Of a stretch of 13,907 nt of DNA, positions 7,811 to 13,907 are shown piece by piece. Every line of letters begins with the position of its first letter. Within the stretch, counting starts at the first letter, position 1. Source of the DNA: Basidiobolus heterosporus B8920. Taxonomy: Eukaryota > Basidiobolomycota > Basidiobolomycetes > Basidiobolales > Basidiobolaceae. The stretch lies in assembly GCA_000697455.1 (NCBI GenBank), contig JNET01033031.1:1-13907 (forward strand). Reading direction: 5' to 3'. The translations under genes and the position numbers were made by a program. The notes beneath the pieces were generated by a model. That model saw nothing but the letters and a program-made list of their open reading frames with translations. It did not search any database and was not told where the DNA came from.

Positions 7811-10800
7811 ATGGCTTCATCGTTAGCATTACAGCTCCAGGGCATTCGAACTGTCGATAACCCCCTAGGAAACGACAAATTTACTTCAAAGTTCAAGGCC
7901 TCTTTTCTTTTTGACTCTAGACAGGCTGCAGATTATGATTTGGAAACCATATTTTCTTTGGGAGTTAACGGTCTCGCTGAATTGAAACAACTGAATACCC
8001 ACTTTGCTCAATTCGAAAAAACCTTATTTTCTGAGGCTATCAAGAATGTTGATCGTGTCTTGCAAACAAAGGAGGAAAATGAGAAGCTTGATGCTAGCAT
8101 TCTTGCCTTCCTTCAACAATTGTCCCCTTACTTCTTGTTAAAGCCAGCTGGAAAAGTGTTGGAATGGCTTATTCGTCGCTTCAGAATTAATGAATTCAAT
8201 ATTGATGCCATCATGACTTGTATCCTTCCATATCACGAAACCAAACCTTTCGTAACAATGGTCACGATCCTTAGAATCCCTGATGACAGCCAGTGGGCTT
8301 TCATTCGCCCTATCCGTAAAACCGCTCAACCTCTTGAACGCTCCCAACTTGTTGCTCAGTGCATCAAAGAAAAGTCACTCTTAGATTTTGTCTGTAATAT
8401 GATCCTGAACTCTGCCAACAAGAAGATTGCATTCAAAAGCTTGGTCTCTTTTTATGCCTCAACTATGATTGAGATTATTCAAACTCTTCCCACCATCTCC
8501 GACAGTTTCTTGCTGAACATCATGCCCTACATTCTTGACGGGATTCGCGCCAAGAGCTCCCCCGAGTTCCAGCTAGCAAGTTATATGATCATAAGTCAAA
8601 TATCAACTCGTGCTGTTCTTTCTGCTGAAACTTGTGACGGGATCCTTTCTACAATGACTCAGCATTACTCCGATGCTCGCAGTCTTTTGCTGTGTGTTAT
8701 CCAACTCTTCCAGACACAAGAAGAACTCGTCGAAATTCCTGAAAGAGCTTTCAAGCATATTGCTAAGATTGCCGAATTGAACGAGTTGCTTGCCGACGTT
8801 TGCTCAAAATATGCGTCAAACAAGTTCCTTTATCCATTCCTTCTCAATCTTATCAAGCACAGTGGTCAGCACGAAAACTACGACAAAGTATTGAACAGTG
8901 TACTTAAGCAGGAAAAACTACCTAGCACTATGGTTCAAAGCTTATGTGAAAGTATCTTGGACTTGTTTTTAGAAAGCAAACTTTCCTCCAACGGCTCCAA
9001 TGACTTCTGCGAAAAGATGCGCGAGTTGCTTCAATTACTTCAAGTTACCTACTCCAAAGACATTGATGCTTCTTTGGAGAACAAGCTCCAGACTGCTAGC
9101 AAGGACAAGTCATCCGCAGGGAAGAAAACACAGCAATTGCTCTACGAGTTCATTGCCCAAACTTTCAAGGGCACTAGACACGAACCAATTCAAGAGTCAA
9201 ACACCACATTGTATCTCAGTTTGAATCATTCCGAAACCAGTATCCGACTTATCGCGTTACAAAAGCTTAAATCACTCGTTGAGGACGGTTCCTCACAGGA
9301 ATTTGAGGACATCCTGGAAGAGACTCTGTTGGCACGCCTAGGTGACAACGTCGATCAGGTTACCGCATTCGTGATCTCTTTCCCCAATCTTGCTCAACAC
9401 GTTTCCGGTGAGAAACTCTTAGTAGAGATCGAGAAACTTCTTGACTCTGAAGACATATCCCGCAAGACCAAGATTGCTTCTTTGGACTTCCTTATTGGTG
9501 CTTTCTTAAAGGCCAACCCCTCCCTCGAACACCTTGTAACTCCTATCATCTTGTCTAACTGCGTTGCTACCAAGAGAACCTGGAAATCTACTCTTCATTT
9601 ATTGAGGACAATTCCCAAGTCTCAGTTGGCTTCTTCGCCCTTGTTCGCTCGCTTCACAACTTTCGACCACAAAACCTTGGAAGAAATTGAAGCATGCGAA
9701 GATAAGGAGAAAAAGCTTCTTGGCCTGGTTGAGCTTGATGTGCAATTGATCAAGCTTGTTGCAGATAACCTTGTGAGCAATATCAACTCTCAGGAGTTGT
9801 TCATCAAAGCGTTCACCTCCCATAACTCCATGTGGGAGCTATTCGCCACACTAGTCTTGAACAGAGCTATCTACCTTTTGGATGAAGAGAAAAGCATCAA
9901 TATCATTAGCACAATTCTTCCACCTATATTGGAGAAATTGAACGAGTTGAGAAACTCTCAGCAGCTCTCCGCTAAGGATTTCATCGCCTCCTCCGAGGGT
10001 CTTCCTTCTGAAGCGCACATTAATGATATCGCCAGAAAGGGCACAAAATTCAACAAAATCCACAACGTTCTCTTCTCGCTGGTCAACATTGTATCCTGCC
10101 TTAAGGTGAAGGACATGGGATCCATCCCCTGGCTTGCACCTGTGGACAATGTTTCAACCACCATTAAGCAGTACAAGGAGATTTTGGTCAAGTTATATGT
10201 CACTTTCACCTCTGGCCAGAGTATCGGTTGCTTCGAAAAGATGGTTCGCGGTCTTTTCGAACATCATCTTCAAGATGATCCAATTGAATTTTTGAGTTCC
10301 TTCTGGACCGAGGATGAAACAGAGTGCTTTGCCTTGGTGCAGATGAGAAGTTTACACATTGCGAATGCGTACTTCCTTGCTCATGCCGATCCTGCTACTC
10401 CTACATACACTGACTTCCAGCTAGTAATTCCATCTTTATTGATGACCCTTTTGCATCCCAGCAAAGTTGTCAGACACGCTGGATTATCCTGCCTTGCATC
10501 TATCGATAAAGCATACGAGAAATTGATGGGTAGCATGTCAAGTTCTAAAGCGATCAAGCCAGAGAACATTTACAAGTATGACAGCTTTTATGGCAGCAGT
10601 TCCGATCAATTGCAATACCTTTTGGTCGAAAATATCTTTGAATTCTTGAAGGCCGTTCAAGGTAGCAGGGAGGAATTCCTTGCTGATCCTCAATATATCG
10701 AAAGATTTTTGGGTCAATATTTGACCAAGGATACTAAGGATTCTAAGAAACAAGCTAGCGAAAAAGAAAGCATTTTGGCCTTCTTACTTTCCCACGTTAT

Positions 10801-13800
10801 TTCTTTCCGCAAACCAGTTGCACAAATCAAGCTTCTCCGCGTACTTTCTCAGGTCAATTCTCCCAGCAAGGTCAAGATGTTGCTTCCTTTGATGGACAGC
10901 TTGCTTCAATCGGTTGTCTCTGCTGAGGATATCAAACGTGATGATCCTATCCTTCAACTCATGCAACTTTGTATTCGCTGCTTTACTCCCGCTACAGCCT
11001 CTTTGTTGGACAGCAAGAGCTCCAAGTATTTGAAGATGTTCATCTCCCTTCTAAATACCAGTGCCGGTGATGAGGATATCACTTCTATTCAAGAGATGAC
11101 TCTTGCCCAGATCACTCCAGAGCTCTTCGTTAACTTGAGTGGAAGTAAGAAATACGAGATTTTCTCCCACCTTATCAGCCTCGCCTCTGAAGCTTCTACT
11201 ACTGTTGTCAAGCTTGTTAAGGAGGTTCTCAAGAGTATTCCATTTGATGCATCATTAGTTTCCCAAGAGTTTGCTTATCTTCATCAAGAGCTAATCAAGC
11301 AAAAGGATAGTCAACCCAAACGTGTTCGCGAGAATGAAAGTGAAAAACAACCTATTCTTGTGCCTTTGTACAATCTTATTACTACCTTGGAACTCTTGGA
11401 ATACAAGCCCAGCATTGATAAGGAAATCACCCTCATTTCTCCCTTATTCGAGATGCTCTCCGTTGTCTTAAACCTGGAACTTGGGGATACCCCTGTATCC
11501 GTTGATTATATCAACCAGCTTATCCTTTCTTCCTTGACTCGCCTCGTCCGCTCTGCTGATGACAAACACATCACCATTGAAGAGAACATCCTTCGCGTTG
11601 ACCTTGTCGTTCAATGTATTCGTGTGACTGCCAATCCTCAGACTCACAATCAATCTTTGCTTCTCATGGCAGCTATCGCTTCTTTGTACCCTGATCGTGT
11701 CCTTCACAACATCATGCCAGTCTTTACCTTCATGGGAGCTAACGTTTTACGTCAAGACGACAACTATAGTTTCCATGTCATCCAACAAACCTTGGAGAAA
11801 ATTCTGCCACCTTTGGTTGCCTCACATCGCCAGGCCAGTGAATCCAATCAGAAATTGCTTTTGGAAGTCAAGCCCATTATGAGTGTTTTCGTAGATGCTC
11901 TCTTCCATATTCCAAAACACAGAAGATTGAGACTCTTCACTGTTCTTGTTTCAACATTGGGTGAGAATGAATTCCTTTACGCTATTCTTTCATTACTCTT
12001 GGAGAAATACACTGAGAAGGTCTTGAAGGGTAACTCAGCTGAAGCCGACTCTCTTATGGAATTCTGCTTAATTGTATCCAATCAATTTTCTCCTCAGACA
12101 CAAATGAACTCTTTGGCTTCGCTCATGAAGGCATTATTAGTATTGCCTAACGAGAAGTCTACTGAAGATGAGAACGTTGATGATACTCTCTTCGACATTG
12201 AACAACATTCCAACAAACATCTTCGTCAATTCAAATTTGCCTCTCTATCATTTGCTAGCAAGCTTCTTAGCAACAAGGCATTCTTGTCTAAGATGCTTAC
12301 TCTACAGGACGACGAACAACTGGAACAGTACTTCCTTTCTATTTCCGAACTACTCCTCTCCATTGTCACTAATGTTGCCACCTTCGTTGGTCAAAAGACT
12401 GGGGACTCTGTTGAGAAGTTCTGGAAGAATCTCCTCAAGCTTACCTACGATGTTTTGGATAAGGTCAACAACCTTCTTCCATTGTCTTCATTCTTGAGCA
12501 TTGTTTCCCAATTGTTGAATCATGAACACAGTACTATTCGTCGTAAATCCATGCTGTTGCTTAGTGAAAAGGTCACCAACTATTCAGAATGCACCAGCGA
12601 AGAGGAGGCTGCCTTTGTTGAAATGGTGCCTCGTCTTGCTTCCGTGGTTGAAACCTCTGGACAGTCATCTGAGCAAGATGCGGTCATCAAACAGACTGCT
12701 TTGTTGACCATTTCTGCTTTGCTTCGTCGTTTTGCCCAAAATAACCCTGCTGCCTTCGTTGAAATATTACCTGTTGTCATTGGTGATAGCGGCTTAAGTC
12801 ATACCAATATGCAGGTGTCCGCCTCTAGTCTCGTCTGCTTGACGTATTTCTGCCAAGAACTAGGACCCAGAGTTATTCCTCAATTCCCTAAATTCATGCC
12901 AGTTATCCTCAACATCTTGGAGTCTTGCTTCGGTGAGAAGGAGCTATCTGCCAATACCCGTCTTCTTGTTCAATTAAGTGCATTCAGCTCCTTGGAAACC
13001 ATTGTTAAGACTCTTCCTCAATTCTTGAGCCCTTATGTTCAAAGAATGTTGGCATGCGCACTTCAACCTTCTTTGAATACTCTTGAAGAAGATGACAAGG
13101 AGAGAAAGGTGTTTGGAAAGGCTCAGAGTCTTTTGTCTGAAATGGCTACCAAGGTTCCTACGCGCATATTGCTTCCTCAAGTATACCAATATTTGGAATT
13201 GGCCATCAAGAATGGAAAGAACTCACTTATTCCTCTTTACGGTGTTTTGGAAACCGCAGTTTCAACTATGAACCGTGCGAATATCTCTACTCACTACAAG
13301 AGTATTTTCAAGTTCTTCTTGGTTTCCTTCGATTTCCGTCGTCAACACGGAAATGAGTTTACTGCCGAGGAAGTCGATCAGATCGAGAGCAAGATAATCG
13401 ACTCCTTCCTTCAACTTGTCATGAAGTTGAATGAAACCCTATTCAAGCCTCTATTCTTGAAGACTTTGGATTGGGCTACTACCGAGCTTTCCTCACAGAA
13501 GAACCAAGACACCTCCAGACTTGTCTTCTTTTACAAGCTTCTTGACACCCTGTTGGATAAGCTGAAGTCCATCATCAGTCCCTACTACGTTTACGTTCTG
13601 GATCACACTATTGCTAAATTGGAGGAATACAAGTTGGAAGACAAGAATACCGACACCTTGTGGGTATACATCATCGACTCACTCCATAAATGCTTCTTGT
13701 ACGATAACGATAGCTTCTGGTCGGGCGAGGTCTTCAACAAGGTACTTCAACCCTTGGTTGATCAAATGGAGAACATTAGCGGTGGTGCCGCCCTTTATCA

Positions 13801-13907
13801 TCAGCACATTGATCAACATTTGGTTCCTTGTCTTGGTCAATTAGCAGTTACTGCTAGTAACGAGGCTCTTTGGAAGCCATTGAACCACCAAGTGTTGCTC
13901 AAATCCC
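7811..13907 (+). CDS. UTP10: UTP10/HEATR1, U3 snoRNP small-subunit processome protein (3' end cut)
   Basis: One uninterrupted frame of 2032 codons runs off the right edge. UTP10 (BP28/HEATR1 in animals) is a giant HEAT-repeat scaffold in the nucleolus. It belongs to the t-UTP/UTP-A complex and is needed for pre-18S rRNA processing and efficient rDNA transcription. The N-terminus matches the family closely: MASSLALQLQ, FSLGVNGLAELKQLN, FEKTLFS, then LLKPAGKVLEWLIRRFRINEFN and ILPYHETKPF (about 1-150). Helical repeats fill the rest, for example a VRHAGLSCL HEAT unit near 886. The BP28CT-type region starts near 1810 (LYGVLETAVSTMNR...FFLVSFDFRR), and the end LWKPLNHQVLLK normally stands some 70-80 residues before the C-terminus. 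There are no introns, unlike its three neighbours. The ATG at 7811 has A at -3. The length fits the family (about 1770 in yeast, 2144 in human). Confidence 0.96.
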   Translation, partial: MASSLALQLQGIRTVDNPLGNDKFTSKFKASFLFDSRQAADYDLETIFSLGVNGLAELKQLNTHFAQFEKTLFSEAIKNVDRVLQTKEENEKLDASILAFLQQLSPYFLLKPAGKVLEWLIRRFRINEFNIDAIMTCILPYHETKPFVTMVTILRIPDDSQWAFIRPIRKTAQPLERSQLVAQCIKEKSLLDFVCNMILNSANKKIAFKSLVSFYASTMIEIIQTLPTISDSFLLNIMPYILDGIRAKSSPEFQLASYMIISQISTRAVLSAETCDGILSTMTQHYSDARSLLLCVIQLFQTQEELVEIPERAFKHIAKIAELNELLADVCSKYASNKFLYPFLLNLIKHSGQHENYDKVLNSVLKQEKLPSTMVQSLCESILDLFLESKLSSNGSNDFCEKMRELLQLLQVTYSKDIDASLENKLQTASKDKSSAGKKTQQLLYEFIAQTFKGTRHEPIQESNTTLYLSLNHSETSIRLIALQKLKSLVEDGSSQEFEDILEETLLARLGDNVDQVTAFVISFPNLAQHVSGEKLLVEIEKLLDSEDISRKTKIASLDFLIGAFLKANPSLEHLVTPIILSNCVATKRTWKSTLHLLRTIPKSQLASSPLFARFTTFDHKTLEEIEACEDKEKKLLGLVELDVQLIKLVADNLVSNINSQELFIKAFTSHNSMWELFATLVLNRAIYLLDEEKSINIISTILPPILEKLNELRNSQQLSAKDFIASSEGLPSEAHINDIARKGTKFNKIHNVLFSLVNIVSCLKVKDMGSIPWLAPVDNVSTTIKQYKEILVKLYVTFTSGQSIGCFEKMVRGLFEHHLQDDPIEFLSSFWTEDETECFALVQMRSLHIANAYFLAHADPATPTYTDFQLVIPSLLMTLLHPSKVVRHAGLSCLASIDKAYEKLMGSMSSSKAIKPENIYKYDSFYGSSSDQLQYLLVENIFEFLKAVQGSREEFLADPQYIERFLGQYLTKDTKDSKKQASEKESILAFLLSHVISFRKPVAQIKLLRVLSQVNSPSKVKMLLPLMDSLLQSVVSAEDIKRDDPILQLMQLCIRCFTPATASLLDSKSSKYLKMFISLLNTSAGDEDITSIQEMTLAQITPELFVNLSGSKKYEIFSHLISLASEASTTVVKLVKEVLKSIPFDASLVSQEFAYLHQELIKQKDSQPKRVRENESEKQPILVPLYNLITTLELLEYKPSIDKEITLISPLFEMLSVVLNLELGDTPVSVDYINQLILSSLTRLVRSADDKHITIEENILRVDLVVQCIRVTANPQTHNQSLLLMAAIASLYPDRVLHNIMPVFTFMGANVLRQDDNYSFHVIQQTLEKILPPLVASHRQASESNQKLLLEVKPIMSVFVDALFHIPKHRRLRLFTVLVSTLGENEFLYAILSLLLEKYTEKVLKGNSAEADSLMEFCLIVSNQFSPQTQMNSLASLMKALLVLPNEKSTEDENVDDTLFDIEQHSNKHLRQFKFASLSFASKLLSNKAFLSKMLTLQDDEQLEQYFLSISELLLSIVTNVATFVGQKTGDSVEKFWKNLLKLTYDVLDKVNNLLPLSSFLSIVSQLLNHEHSTIRRKSMLLLSEKVTNYSECTSEEEAAFVEMVPRLASVVETSGQSSEQDAVIKQTALLTISALLRRFAQNNPAAFVEILPVVIGDSGLSHTNMQVSASSLVCLTYFCQELGPRVIPQFPKFMPVILNILESCFGEKELSANTRLLVQLSAFSSLETIVKTLPQFLSPYVQRMLACALQPSLNTLEEDDKERKVFGKAQSLLSEMATKVPTRILLPQVYQYLELAIKNGKNSLIPLYGVLETAVSTMNRANISTHYKSIFKFFLVSFDFRRQHGNEFTAEEVDQIESKIIDSFLQLVMKLNETLFKPLFLKTLDWATTELSSQKNQDTSRLVFFYKLLDTLLDKLKSIISPYYVYVLDHTIAKLEEYKLEDKNTDTLWVYIIDSLHKCFLYDNDSFWSGEVFNKVLQPLVDQMENISGGAALYHQHIDQHLVPCLGQLAVTASNEALWKPLNHQVLLKS

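Noticed and set aside
9000-13844. Several short frames on both strands within UTP10
   Set aside because: They are out of frame with a continuous family-matching reading frame and show no features of their own.
1313-13907. A functional gene cluster or undescribed multi-gene system
   Set aside because: The four genes have unrelated roles, wide promoters and separate poly(A) signals; co-orientation alone is not evidence of a system.

Overview
The window looks like part of a fungal nuclear chromosome. Nine coding introns can be placed. All are GT-AG and 56 to 80 nt long, and several carry CTAAC- or CTAAT-like branch sites, as in fungi. Gaps between genes are 0.3 to 1 kb, poly(A) signals are AATAAA-like, and the coiled-coil gene has the look of a fungus-only family. 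An early-diverging (zygomycete-type) fungus is my guess, but the sequence alone does not settle the phylum. There is no sign of a bacterial operon, CRISPR array, or rRNA or tRNA gene.

Layout, left to right. Positions 1-340 are AT-rich with no gene. About 345-965 is the decayed remnant of a Ty1/copia-like retroelement (reverse transcriptase end plus RNase H part). About 970-1312 is a promoter region with HSE-like half-sites, a TATA-like box and four tandem CTCCCCT units. 1313-2552 is a four-exon SLC25 mitochondrial carrier. 3209-4627 is a three-exon coiled-coil protein, probably with a further intron in its 5' leader. 4846-5218 is a previously hidden non-autonomous DNA element (MITE) with 41-bp terminal inverted repeats and an internal hairpin. 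5626-7529 is a five-exon 4-coumarate-CoA-ligase-like acyl-CoA synthetase ending in the peroxisomal signal SKL. From 7811 to the right edge runs an intronless reading frame for UTP10/HEATR1, a HEAT-repeat protein of the small-subunit processome. Its last few dozen residues lie outside the window.

All four genes are on the + strand, but they have independent promoters and unrelated roles: mitochondrial transport, an unknown structural role, peroxisomal acyl activation and ribosome biogenesis. I see no functional cluster and no undescribed multi-gene system. The most interesting items are the inverted-repeat element between genes two and three, the array of stress-element-like pentamers before the carrier, the unusual loop insertion in that carrier, the conserved but apparently unnamed coiled-coil protein, and the fossil retroelement at the left.
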